This document shows, in pieces, positions 38,749 through 46,302 of a stretch of 64,000 nucleotides of DNA. Position 1 is the stretch's first letter. Every line of letters begins with the position of its first letter. The notes beneath the pieces were generated by a model. The model was given only the letters and a program-made list of their open reading frames with translations. It ran no database searches and had not been told where the DNA came from. This DNA is from Ruminiclostridium sufflavum DSM 19573 (lineage in GTDB: Bacteria; Bacillota; Clostridia; Acetivibrionales; DSM-1351). A program made the translations under genes and the position numbers. The stretch lies in contig NZ_QKMR01000019.1 in the NCBI RefSeq assembly GCF_003208175.1, forward strand, positions 25,386 through 89,385, read 5' to 3'.

Positions 38749-38993
38749 CGGAACTGACCTAGTAGTCAAGTGAATTTTTCACGCTATTCCTCCAAAATAC
38801 TTTCTTGTAAAGTGCTGTCGGCTTCATCGCTATATAAATGACTTACTTCTTAGTTCAAAAGGGTCTGATGTTGTGATTATAAAAACTCATCAAATTCTAA
38901 GCTAGCAATCTACACAAAGCATAATCGTCTAAAATACATTCTTTATATTTTGAGTATAAAGCTTGCCCTCTTCATCAATAACACATTGGCGAA

Positions 38994-39800
38994 CTAGCAA
39001 AATGTTTTTGTCACTTTTTCAATAGCCATTAATTGATTACACAATTCAAGAAATTGACTTCTATCTAATGACTGCATTCCATCCGAAAGCGCATCTTGTA
39101 GTTTTGGGTGCATTTCAACCATTATCCCATCCGCACCAGCTGCTACTGCCGCCTTTGCTAACGGTATTATATATTTATTTACACAACTCGAACAACTTGG
39201 ATCCACAATAATTGGAAGATGACTTTTACTTTTAATTACTGGAACTGCACTAATATCAAGAGTATATCTAGTAGCAGTTTCAAAAGAACTAATCCCTCTC
39301 TCACAGAAAATCACCTTATCATTTCCTTCTGCCATAATATACTCAGCAGCATTTAACCACTCGTTAATTGTTGCTGAGTATCCACGTTTTAATATAACCG
39401 GTATGTTTGCTTGTCCAACCGCTTTTAACAAAGAAAAATTTTGCATATTTCTAGCACCGATTTGAACAATATCAACATATTTCAATGCATATCCAAGTGT
39501 TTTTTCATTTATCACCTCTGTTACAATAGGTAATTCGACTATTCTACCAGCTTCATTCAAGTACTTTAATCCCTCTTCTTTCAATCCTTGAAACGGATAT
39601 GGAGAAGTTCCAGGCTTATATGCACCACCTCTAAGAACATTTCCGCCTGCTTCTCTTACTGCAAGAGCTGCTGTTAATATTTGTTCTTCGCTTTCAACCG
39701 CACATGGACCTGCTATTACTACAAGAGTACTACCACCAAATTCAACATTACCAACCTTTATAATTGTTCTACCATTTTTACTTTCTCTACAAACTAACAT
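38994..39800 (-). CDS. aroF: 3-deoxy-7-phosphoheptulonate (DAHP) synthase, short AroF/AroA-beta type
   Basis: The 268-residue protein matches type I-beta DAHP synthase: VVIAGPCAVES, GGNVLRGGAYKPGTSPY (PEP/metal site), IPVILKRG, VDPSCSS (in place of VDPSH) and MVEMHP. It condenses phosphoenolpyruvate with erythrose-4-phosphate, the first step of the shikimate route. The usual N-terminal ferredoxin-like or chorismate-mutase regulatory domain is absent, so the enzyme should escape feedback control, as in many secondary-metabolite clusters. Its ATG overlaps the stop of a 33-codon frame (TAATG). It is followed by dead insertion sequences, but strand and position suggest it once led, or still leads, the cluster's precursor supply. 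The family motif usually has His after VDPS; here it is Cys, which may affect activity. Confidence 0.9.
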   Translation of the reverse strand: MLVCRESKNGRTIIKVGNVEFGGSTLVVIAGPCAVESEEQILTAALAVREAGGNVLRGGAYKPGTSPYPFQGLKEEGLKYLNEAGRIVELPIVTEVINEKTLGYALKYVDIVQIGARNMQNFSLLKAVGQANIPVILKRGYSATINEWLNAAEYIMAEGNDKVIFCERGISSFETATRYTLDISAVPVIKSKSHLPIIVDPSCSSCVNKYIIPLAKAAVAAGADGIMVEMHPKLQDALSDGMQSLDRSQFLELCNQLMAIEKVTKTFC

Positions 39801-39901
39801 TATATTTTTCTCGCACCTGTGTAATGCTTCTCCTTCGCCTGAATTATTTTCTGCAATTTATTTGACAACACATTTTTATTGCTAATTAAATTATACGACA
39901 T
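39800..39901 (-). CDS. 33-codon leader frame coupled to the DAHP synthase
   Basis: An ATG at 39901 with AAAAAGGA directly before it opens a 33-residue frame rich in Lys, Asn and Ile (it contains KLQKIIQAKEKHYTGARKI). Its TAA shares one base with the ATG of the DAHP synthase. The arrangement implies translational coupling. It could be a leader peptide or the tail of a lost gene; it is not rich enough in Phe, Tyr or Trp to look like a classical attenuator. Confidence 0.35.
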   Translation of the reverse strand: MSYNLISNKNVLSNKLQKIIQAKEKHYTGARKI

Positions 39902-40479
39902 ATCCTTTTTTAGGAATTAATCTCAGTATAAGCCACAGCATTAAATTTTTGTAAAAAACAAATACTATCTGACCGTCAATTGCTCCTATTCATAATTACT
40001 ACATCATAAGGGAACCTATTTCTTTTATCACTTGAATTTCAACCATAACTTTCTAACTTTTAGCCAATTTTTCAAGAAGAAACCATGTAAAACTTCCTTA
40101 CTGCCAGTTATCCTCGCATTCTGTCGAAAAGTAGTGATAACCAATTTCATTCTTTTTACAAATTGAGCTGTTTTGAAAAATAAAGTGTTTTGCAAATTTT
40201 CTTACAATACTTCGCCTAATTGATAGAATTTTTAAAACAATGTCTAAATACAATTATTTACTATAATCCTCTTAACCCCTTATATACTTAAATATAACAT
40301 TTATGTTACATAATATCAATAATTCTTTTTATTCACTATATACTTTTCTCATTTTTGATACTTTATATGTTTTTAAATAGTTCTATTGTATATTTATACA
40401 TTATTTGATTATATTTATAATTTTAGTAGATTATAATGTCGAAATAATATTAAAAATTGTGACTGTGTTGTTAACTTAA

Positions 40480-40880
40480 TTTAAGTAATTTTTGAGAATA
40501 TGATGAAAGCATTAACAATATAGTTGAATAATCGCTACTGAACCTACGGCAATTAAACCTAAAACAAAATTCGTCAAGATATACTGATGTAATTTTGTTG
40601 TCGACAATGAAAAGTACCATTTATAAAAGCCTTTGCGTTAGCAACCATAGTTTGAAGTCATTTAAGGTGTTTAGGGTTAGATACTTTGGCTTCAATCTTG
40701 TAGCCTTCTTTACTCAATTGGTGATATGAAACGGTATGCCAACACTTGATATTGTGGAAACACCTTTAATGGAAGTTTGTGCAAATTCAGCTATGTTTTT
40801 AAGTTATCAATAACTTGCACTTTTAAGTATTATGGTCATCCATCGGAGCTTAGATATAAGGCTACATCCGGAGGATAACC
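40480..40880 (-). pseudogene. Remnant of an IS1595-family transposase
   Basis: Reading the minus strand with frameshifts gives pieces in the order found in IS1595 transposases: VIDNL..IAEFAQTSIKG, KEGYKIEAKVSNPKHLK, VANAKAFINGTFH and YLDEFCFRFN (the conserved YLDEFCYRFNRR). Many stops interrupt it, so it is inactive. The surrounding 39902-41313 is otherwise very AT-rich and I see no intact gene in it. Confidence 0.6.
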
Positions 40881-41313
40881 TTTATCAGAAAATCCACTCA
40901 TACATCATGAGCATTCTAGCTGAGGATTTGTCAAAAATTAACCGATAGTAAACTAATGCTACTAAAGAAACATAAGCTTACATTCACAGCAAACTACACT
41001 CCCAATAAAGCCTTTTGACCGTCTATTATGCACTTAAGTAAATAAGCTCCCACTCCAGCCTCTTTTCCAAGTTATTTAAATTTCATTTTAACGAATATTT
41101 TGGAAAAATACGGTTGTTCTAAACATAATACGGTGTTAGTATATAAGAGTAGACATGAAAAGTTGAACATTAAATAATAAACATCAATAAGAAAATACTA
41201 ACTATTAAAAGTCAAGTGTTAAAATGATATTTTATTAATAAAATGCAGAAATGCATTTTAGATAGATTTGAACTTTGAAAACTGCATGACGAATAGAGCA
41301 TCTGTTAAGGTAC

Positions 41314-41797
41314 TCAAAGAAGAAGTATTAAGAAATAGTTTAATCCGCCTTGATGTATCCTGCTTCGTTCTTTCAAGATGGTAGAAGCCCTTATAAGCTT
41401 TTTTGTCGCATGTGAGATTGCAACATTGTAATGCTTGCCCTCACTTCGTTTCTTTTTGAGATATGCTGCAAAAGTTGGATCCCAGCGGCAACCGTATTGG
41501 GTTGCATTGAATAGTGCATAACGAAGATATCTTGAGCCACGTTTCTCCATGTGAGAGTATGTAGATTCTAATTGTCCTGACCGGTAGGTTGATGGCGATA
41601 ATCCAGCATATGCAAGTATTTTGTCGGGTGAATCAATTCTGCTAAAATCACCAATTTCGGCAACAATCATAACTCCCATGCAGTAATTGATTTCGGGAAT
41701 AGTAAGTATTGGAGAAGAGATTTCATCCATAATAGTGTTAATGTAAGCCTCTATATCTTCAATTTCTGAGTCAATTTCCTTAATTAAGTTTCCACGA
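41314..41797 (-). pseudogene. C-terminal fragment of an IS110-family transposase
   Basis: The open frame has an internal ATG at 41730 but continues upstream without one to about 41797, and encodes the C-terminal IS116/IS110/IS902 domain: PEINYCMGVMIVAEIGDFS, LAYAGLSPSTYRSGQ and GSRYLRYALFNATQYGCR. The N-terminal RuvC-like half is missing. The upstream break coincides with the point where the AraC-type regulator fragment begins on the other strand. It differs in sequence and strand from the IS110 remnant at 37467. Confidence 0.8.
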
Positions 41798-42365
41798 TAT
41801 CACACCTACTGCTATCGGAAAATACGGAACAATGATTAAATCTTTTGGTTCGCTAGAAAACAAATTATTATTGGAAGGCGGTTATATTATGGATTATAAA
41901 ATTGTTGAAAAAGATTCGTTTACGGTCATGGGTGTATCAAAGGTGTTCAAATACGATGATGCAATTACAGAAATTCCAAAGTTCTGGACAGAGCATTATC
42001 AAACAGGAAAAGGTGAATATATACGTGGAATGTATGGTATAAGCATTGGTGAGCTCATGAGGGCAGATGAGTTTGAATTTTTGATCGCTGATAATTATAT
42101 TCTCTCCACAGAAACTCCCGATGGTATAGTTACTAAGATTTTTCCCAAATGTACTTGGGCTGTGTTTGCTTGCAAGGGTGCAATACCAAAATCACTACAA
42201 GCTGTATACAAAAAAATCTTCACAGAATGGCTACCAAACTGTAAAGATTATGAATTTGCAGCTGATTATAATATTGAAATGTACAACAACCCGGCTGATT
42301 ATCCTAATGGGAACAAGGATAACAACTATTACAGCGAAATTTGGATTCCCGTTAAGAAAATATAA
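41798..42365 (+). pseudogene. AraC-family regulator lacking its DNA-binding domain; effector-binding domain intact
   Basis: The frame enters at about 41798 with DITPTAIGKYG, the end of an AraC/XylS double helix-turn-helix domain (compare GITPSAARKKG), and continues into a complete GyrI-like effector-binding domain (MDYKIVEKDSFTVMG..., FPKCTWAVFACKGA, EIWIPVKK). The DNA-binding half is gone, replaced by the IS110 fragment. ATG codons at 41832 or 41889 could still give a free effector-binding protein; the second has GGAAGGCGG upstream. It is best read as a truncated regulator that may or may not still be made. Confidence 0.75.
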
Positions 42366-42784
42366 CTTTTTAAGCCAATTTTTGTATAGAACATATATGA
42401 AAAGAAAGGTTTGAGGAATACAAGCAAAGTTATAATTAATATTATTTGTACATTATTAATTATAACTTTATACCAGTGCTAGTCTTTCTCAAGGCATTAG
42501 GGCGATTTCACAAACTGATGTCAGTTAACTTCATCATAGGATTCTCACCTCCTCCGAGATCTTCGCGGGCTGCCTCCATTTTAATATTTATGGCTGGGCA
42601 GAAGTTTCATTGTAGGCTGATGAGGTCATTGCGAAACAGCAAAACTGTACGGAACACAAGTTCCGCTCTACTGCTTTCAGACCAGATGGATTCGCTCACA
42701 CCTTAAGTTTAGAAATCTGTTTATTAAATCAGAAACAAATTCTTCCCAAGAGAAAAATCCATTTGCATGGATTGTATTCTAACT
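42366..42784. other. Intergenic stretch at the left edge of the conjugative element
   Basis: No convincing gene on either strand. The part from 42535 to 42705 is less AT-rich than the rest and resembles eroded coding DNA, but stops break every frame. I do not recognise an attachment site or an integrase here. Confidence 0.4.
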
Positions 42785-42943
42785 TTACAGGTGGTCCTGG
42801 CGCATCTTCCTTTGTCGCTTGTCCTTCTCAGGCTCATCAGCTAATGTATCTGTGAAATCGGATATAAAATTATCAATGTACTTTTGAGAGGATAAAAATA
42901 CCCCCTCACTTACTTCCACGTTAAATGAGAGGGTTGGACGAAA
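42785..42943 (-). pseudogene. C-terminal fragment of a conjugative-element protein
   Basis: A protein-like frame without a proper start ends at TAA 42785 and contains QKYIDNFISDFTDTLADEP followed by a basic tail, KRQRKMRQDHL. Family not recognised. A GTG at 42919 could start a 44-residue product, but the frame overlaps the terminator hairpin of the sigma gene, which argues for a remnant. Confidence 0.35.
42893..42933 (-). terminator. Terminator of the sigma-factor gene
   Basis: Stem CCCTCTCA / TGAGGGGG (8 pairs with one wobble) followed on the minus strand by TATTTTTATCC, starting 14 bases after the stop. Confidence 0.65.
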
Positions 42944-42946
42944 AAT

Positions 42947-43390
42947 TTATAAATTATTTTTAAGTTTTTCTAAAATCCGATATTTTCTATATTGCAATGT
43001 AGTCCTTGAAATACCACATTGCTCTGCATATTCTCTTTCACTTTTACCTTTATAAAATAGAGCTGTAATTAATTCATATTCCTCTGCATTCAATAGTTTA
43101 AGACTTTCTCTGAGCCTTTTAATCATAGCAGCCCTAATTGCTGCTTCTTCTACATTGGTATTTTCATCCCGGAACTGAACTTCTGCTTCTATCAGCCGTT
43201 CCAGGGAGTCTTCTCTGCTTGGTATGAAAAAAGCTTTCTGTTTATCTTTATTCACCGCAAATTTCTCCGTTTTGAGATCATATTCCTGATACTGCATTTT
43301 TCGTTCGCTCTGCCTTAAAACTGCTATTACTTCCTCGCTTGCCGCTGGATATAGCTTTCTGTAATTTGGAACTCTTCTTTCTCCTGCCAT
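42947..43390 (-). CDS. Small sigma-70-like factor of the conjugative element
   Basis: The 147-residue protein has a region-4-type helix-turn-helix at its C-terminus (LLNAEEYELITALFYKGKSE, YAEQCGISRTTLQYRKYRI). It lacks the promoter-melting region 2 typical of full sigma factors, as do the short sigma-like proteins commonly found beside conjugative transposon recombination genes. It begins with an ATG after CGGAGGAAA. It probably activates transfer or excision genes. It is the last intact gene on the left side of the element. Confidence 0.75.
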   Translation of the reverse strand: MAGERRVPNYRKLYPAASEEVIAVLRQSERKMQYQEYDLKTEKFAVNKDKQKAFFIPSREDSLERLIEAEVQFRDENTNVEEAAIRAAMIKRLRESLKLLNAEEYELITALFYKGKSEREYAEQCGISRTTLQYRKYRILEKLKNNL

Positions 43391-43513
43391 ATGGCATTTC
43401 CTCCGTCTCTGATTTTTGAATGGGTTTGTTCAACATCAGAAATGGGGGAGAGCGGCACTTGATTTGTGAAGCGTGTGTTGGCTTTTCCATACTTCCTCCT
43501 AAAAAACGGGCAT

Positions 43514-43554
43514 AAAAAAAGCCAGAAATAACATTTCTGTTACTTCTGGCTTTT
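43514..43554 (-). terminator. Strong Rho-independent terminator
   Basis: Inverted repeat AAAAGCCAGAAATAACA / TGTTACTTCTGGCTTTT with one mismatch; on the minus strand it is followed by a run of seven T. It lies between the regulator gene at 43735 and the sigma gene. Confidence 0.8.
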
Positions 43555-43576
43555 CCGCCCTTATTTGAAAAAGGGT

Positions 43577-43609
43577 ATAAAAATAGCCCCAGCAATTAAA
43601 CGCCGAGGC
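43577..43609 (-). terminator. Terminator hairpin
   Basis: Minus-strand stem GCCTCGGC / GCTGGGGC (pairs with two G-U wobbles) followed by TATTTTTA. It comes just after the 31-codon frame at 43628. Confidence 0.7.
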
Positions 43610-43627
43610 GATATTTTTTATTAAATT

Positions 43628-43723
43628 TTACTTTACAGTTACCCCATGATACAGATTATAAAGTATTGAAAGTTGAAAGTCCGTACACGCATCCTCCGTA
43701 CTTGGTTCAAATTCCGTCCGCAT
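43628..43723 (-). CDS. Possible 31-residue protein of the conjugative element
   Basis: An ATG at 43723 opens a short frame (MRTEFEPSTEDACTDFQLS..., ending YHGVTVK) 11 bases after the stop of the upstream regulator, and a terminator follows the stop. The sequence is protein-like and acidic, but no family is recognised and the ribosome site (GTGCGGAC) is poor. Confidence 0.35.
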   Translation of the reverse strand: MRTEFEPSTEDACTDFQLSILYNLYHGVTVK

Positions 43724-43734
43724 AATGTCCGCAC

Positions 43735-44307
43735 TTAGTTCGAGGCTACTTTAAGAAAGTATGTATAATCAGCTTCGCTTCCATTGCTTTCAATGAAGAC
43801 AGTTTTGTATTTTGGTAGTGCGTATCCCCACAATGCAATTCCAAATAATTTAATTGCTTCTTTTTTCCTCATATAAAAGCATGTTCTCTCCATTGAAAGG
43901 CATTCCAGCAGTTCCTGCTCGTTCATTGCCACTGCATTTACATAGCACTTGGACAATATCTCATGATAGAGTTTTCCATTGGTATGATATTCGTAAATCT
44001 TGAGCATAGCTGTATCTATCAGTTCTATAATCCATGCTGTTTCAAAAATACAGGAAATCTTGTTTTTAAATTCTTCCCTTTGTTCAGTAGGTGCAAAATC
44101 GTTTAAATATGTCAGTGCCGTATTTAAGTTCTGGCTACAGTAAGATTCACATACCTCTCTAACTAAATCAACTTCCTGTATTGTTTTCCATACCACATCT
44201 CTATAAATATCAAGTAACAGTTTTGCTTTGTGGTAAACTTTTTCTTCATTAAGATGCATTCCATCATACATAAGCGATATACTTTTCATCGTTTTTGTTG
44301 TTCTCAT
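43735..44307 (-). CDS. Conjugative-element regulatory protein, sigma-like, family unnamed
   Basis: The 190-residue protein resembles uncharacterised regulators found next to ImmR-type repressors in Clostridial conjugative elements. It is helical, with a central stretch (FKNKISCIFETAWIIELIDTAMLKIY) and a C-terminal helix-turn-helix-like part (LLECLSMERTCFYMRKKEAI) recalling sigma region 4 of ArpU/RinA-type activators. The start has GGAGG eight bases upstream. It is driven by a perfect consensus promoter overlapped by the ImmR operator, so it is probably the early switch gene. Function inferred from position. Confidence 0.6.
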   Translation of the reverse strand: MRTTKTMKSISLMYDGMHLNEEKVYHKAKLLLDIYRDVVWKTIQEVDLVREVCESYCSQNLNTALTYLNDFAPTEQREEFKNKISCIFETAWIIELIDTAMLKIYEYHTNGKLYHEILSKCYVNAVAMNEQELLECLSMERTCFYMRKKEAIKLFGIALWGYALPKYKTVFIESNGSEADYTYFLKVASN

Positions 44308-44366
44308 ATTATTCCTCCATTTATTGTATTTTGGGTTATATTAAGGCTTACACACCGTAGTTTATA

Positions 44367-44395
44367 TTGACAAAACATGAAGATTGATTTAGAAT
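44367..44395 (+). promoter_or_regulatory. Promoter of the ImmR-like repressor gene
   Basis: Plus-strand TTGACA (44367-44372), 17-base spacer, TAGAAT (44390-44395), about 95 bases upstream of the repressor start and just before the operator. Confidence 0.55.
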
Positions 44396-44407
44396 TTATA
44401 TGCAGGT

Positions 44408-44439
44408 GTTCTTCATATTTGTAATTATATGTGAAGAAC
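44408..44439. promoter_or_regulatory. Operator-like inverted repeat
   Basis: GTTCTTCA (44408-44415) and TGAAGAAC (44432-44439) form a perfect inverted repeat that covers the -10 of the leftward promoter and lies just downstream of the rightward one. This is the layout expected for an autoregulating ImmR/CI-type repressor. Confidence 0.7.
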
Positions 44440-44452
44440 ATACGGTTGTCAA
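44424..44452 (-). promoter_or_regulatory. Perfect consensus leftward promoter
   Basis: Minus-strand TTGACA (44447-44452), exactly 17 bases, TATAAT (44424-44429), reading into the regulator at 43735-44307. The operator overlaps the -10. Confidence 0.8.
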
Positions 44453-44488
44453 CAACATTCAAAATGCTAAGTTCATAAGGAGGCTACT

Positions 44489-44893
44489 ATGAAATTCGGT
44501 GAAAAGCTCAAAGACTTGAGAAAAGGAAAAGGAATAAATCAGACAGCACTTGCAAAAGAAATAGGAGTATCACTACGCACTGTTATCAGCTATGAGACCG
44601 GAAAAAGCTATCCCAAAAAAAGAGAAATTTACTCTAAAATAGCAGAGTACTTTAATATAGATATTAACTATCTCCTTACAGAAGACGAAGAATTCATTAC
44701 AAATGCAGAAGAAAAATATGGGAGCCGTGGTGCAAGGCAGGCAGCCGAATTGGTCGCTGAAATCGGTGGTTTATTTGCCGGCGGCGAATTATCAGAAGCT
44801 GATAAAGATGCAGTTATGCGCTCACTTCAGCAGGCCTATTGGGATGCTAAAGAAGATAATGTAAAATATACGCCTAAGAAGTACAGAAAATGA
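44489..44893 (+). CDS. Xre-family repressor, ImmR-like
   Basis: The 134-residue protein has an N-terminal Cro/CI helix-turn-helix (LAKEIGVSLRTVISYETGKSYP) followed by a helical tail (ARQAAELVAEIGGLFAGGELSEADKDAVM). It has an AAGGAGG ribosome site. In ICEBs1-type elements this repressor keeps transfer genes silent and is cut by the metallopeptidase encoded next to it. Here that neighbour begins 80 bases downstream. The divergent, operator-overlapped leftward promoter supports the same switch. Confidence 0.85.
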   Translation: MKFGEKLKDLRKGKGINQTALAKEIGVSLRTVISYETGKSYPKKREIYSKIAEYFNIDINYLLTEDEEFITNAEEKYGSRGARQAAELVAEIGGLFAGGELSEADKDAVMRSLQQAYWDAKEDNVKYTPKKYRK

Positions 44894-44973
44894 CTGTAAT
44901 ATTTTGGGGTCTATTGATTTGACATATTTTATTAGTAATAGGGATTATTATCCCTCCGTGGGGAGGTGTTGGT

Positions 44974-45486
44974 TTGATTAACTCTTTAAAAATATATAAA
45001 AAAGCAACGAAGCTTGTACAAAAATTCGGTACAAATGATGCTCTTGAGATAGCAGATGCGCTTGGAATCAAGCTTTATTATGAAAACTTTGAAAATATGC
45101 TTGGCATGTATTCCTACCGGTGGAAACACCGTTTTATTTTTCTGAATAATAGCTTGGAAGACAGTATGCTACAGATGGTTCTTGCACATGAAATCGGTCA
45201 TGATATTTTTCACCGAGATTTGGCAAGCAACGGCTTGAAAGAATTTGCATTGTTTGATATTAGGAGTATCACTGAGTATGAGGCTAACGCCTTTGCTGCG
45301 CATGTCCTCCTAAAAAACGAGGATGTATTTTCTTTGGCAAGAGCTGGCTATGACGTTGCCCAGATTGCTAGCAACCTTAACACTCACATTAATCTGCTGT
45401 TAATAAAAATGCAGGAGATGAATAAGATGGGGTTTGATTTTAATGTGCCGTATAGGGCGGAAGGCGATTTTTTGAGGAGGGTATAG
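44974..45486 (+). CDS. ImmA/IrrE-family anti-repressor metallopeptidase
   Basis: The 170-residue protein carries the zinc-peptidase motif HEIGHD (HExxH) with a downstream ITEYEANAFAAHVLL glutamate, the IrrE/ImmA signature. The start is a TTG behind GGGGAGGTG. It would cleave the adjacent Xre repressor when the cell is stressed or lacks the element, releasing transfer genes. The 273 bases after it (45487-45759) separate it from the converging defence genes and hold no gene. Confidence 0.88.
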   Translation: MINSLKIYKKATKLVQKFGTNDALEIADALGIKLYYENFENMLGMYSYRWKHRFIFLNNSLEDSMLQMVLAHEIGHDIFHRDLASNGLKEFALFDIRSITEYEANAFAAHVLLKNEDVFSLARAGYDVAQIASNLNTHINLLLIKMQEMNKMGFDFNVPYRAEGDFLRRV

Positions 45487-45759
45487 ACTCTATGATTTTC
45501 CCTCCTCATTATACAACATAATATCCTTTTTCCCACCGACAAAAAAGCCTTAAAGATAATGAACCTATCCGGATTGTCGCATAAACATCCTACTAAGTTC
45601 TTAAGTGATTACCCTGTTACTTCCTTTGCCCTTTTAGATTATTGCCCTATCATTTTATTTTAAGCTTGACTCTGAACCACTGCAATGGTGGCTCTTACAG
45701 TCAGGACAAGTGGCTCAAAGCCAGAATACTCAATCAAAAGATCGTCATCTACTATTCTT

Positions 45760-46302
45760 TTATAGCATGGCTGCTTCACTTGATGTTTTTATATTTCCTG
45801 TCATAAACACGATTTTTTCAGCTATTTCCTTAATAATTTCTTTTGCAATTTTTTCGAACTCCAGTTTGCTAGAATACTTATTTTTTTTTGCTGTAGAAAT
45901 AACCTCATATGGAATTACCACTGCCCCATCACTACTAAATGCTTGCATTTCCGACCTAACTAAAAATTCCAACCCCATTCGTTTTATCCTATTTGCATCT
46001 CCATCGAACATGCCATATTCTCTTAAATCAACTGCCAGTATACTCAAATCCTTAACGACCGAAAACGAGCTAATACATCCATATTTTTGTATATTATTTA
46101 AGAACGTGGCACCATTACGATTCTGCGAATTTTCATAGGATAAGTGTCTTGCCAATCTGCCCAATGCACCAAATCTTTCACATGTCTCACCAACATACAA
46201 ATAACCATTATTCCGGCTATCGATAAATGATATAAAATATAAATATGGTGCCATATGCGATATATTTGTATCACTAATATATGCAGAACTAACCTTAATC
46301 AC
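45760..46302 (-). CDS. GIY-YIG-family nuclease-like protein
   Basis: The 180-residue protein begins with a GIY-YIG-type fold: YLYFISF (for GIY), then GYLYVGET (for YIG), then ALGRLARHLS with the usual Arg. A later Glu (LEFLVRSE) may be the metal ligand. The GTG start overlaps the stop of the GHKL ATPase gene, so both are translated together and their products may form a complex. GIY-YIG domains make single- or double-strand cuts. The last gene of the leftward island; target unknown. The GIY tyrosine is kept but the flanking residues differ, so activity should be tested. Confidence 0.7.
   Translation of the reverse strand: MIKVSSAYISDTNISHMAPYLYFISFIDSRNNGYLYVGETCERFGALGRLARHLSYENSQNRNGATFLNNIQKYGCISSFSVVKDLSILAVDLREYGMFDGDANRIKRMGLEFLVRSEMQAFSSDGAVVIPYEVISTAKKNKYSSKLEFEKIAKEIIKEIAEKIVFMTGNIKTSSEAAML

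Noticed and set aside
43278..43595. A 105-codon frame overlapping the sigma-factor start
   Set aside because: It runs through a strong terminator and overlaps the sigma gene in another frame; composition is unlike a protein.
43628..43723. Precursor peptide of a ribosomally made natural product
   Set aside because: The short frame has no leader/core features and no modification enzyme nearby; it belongs to the conjugative-element gene set by position.
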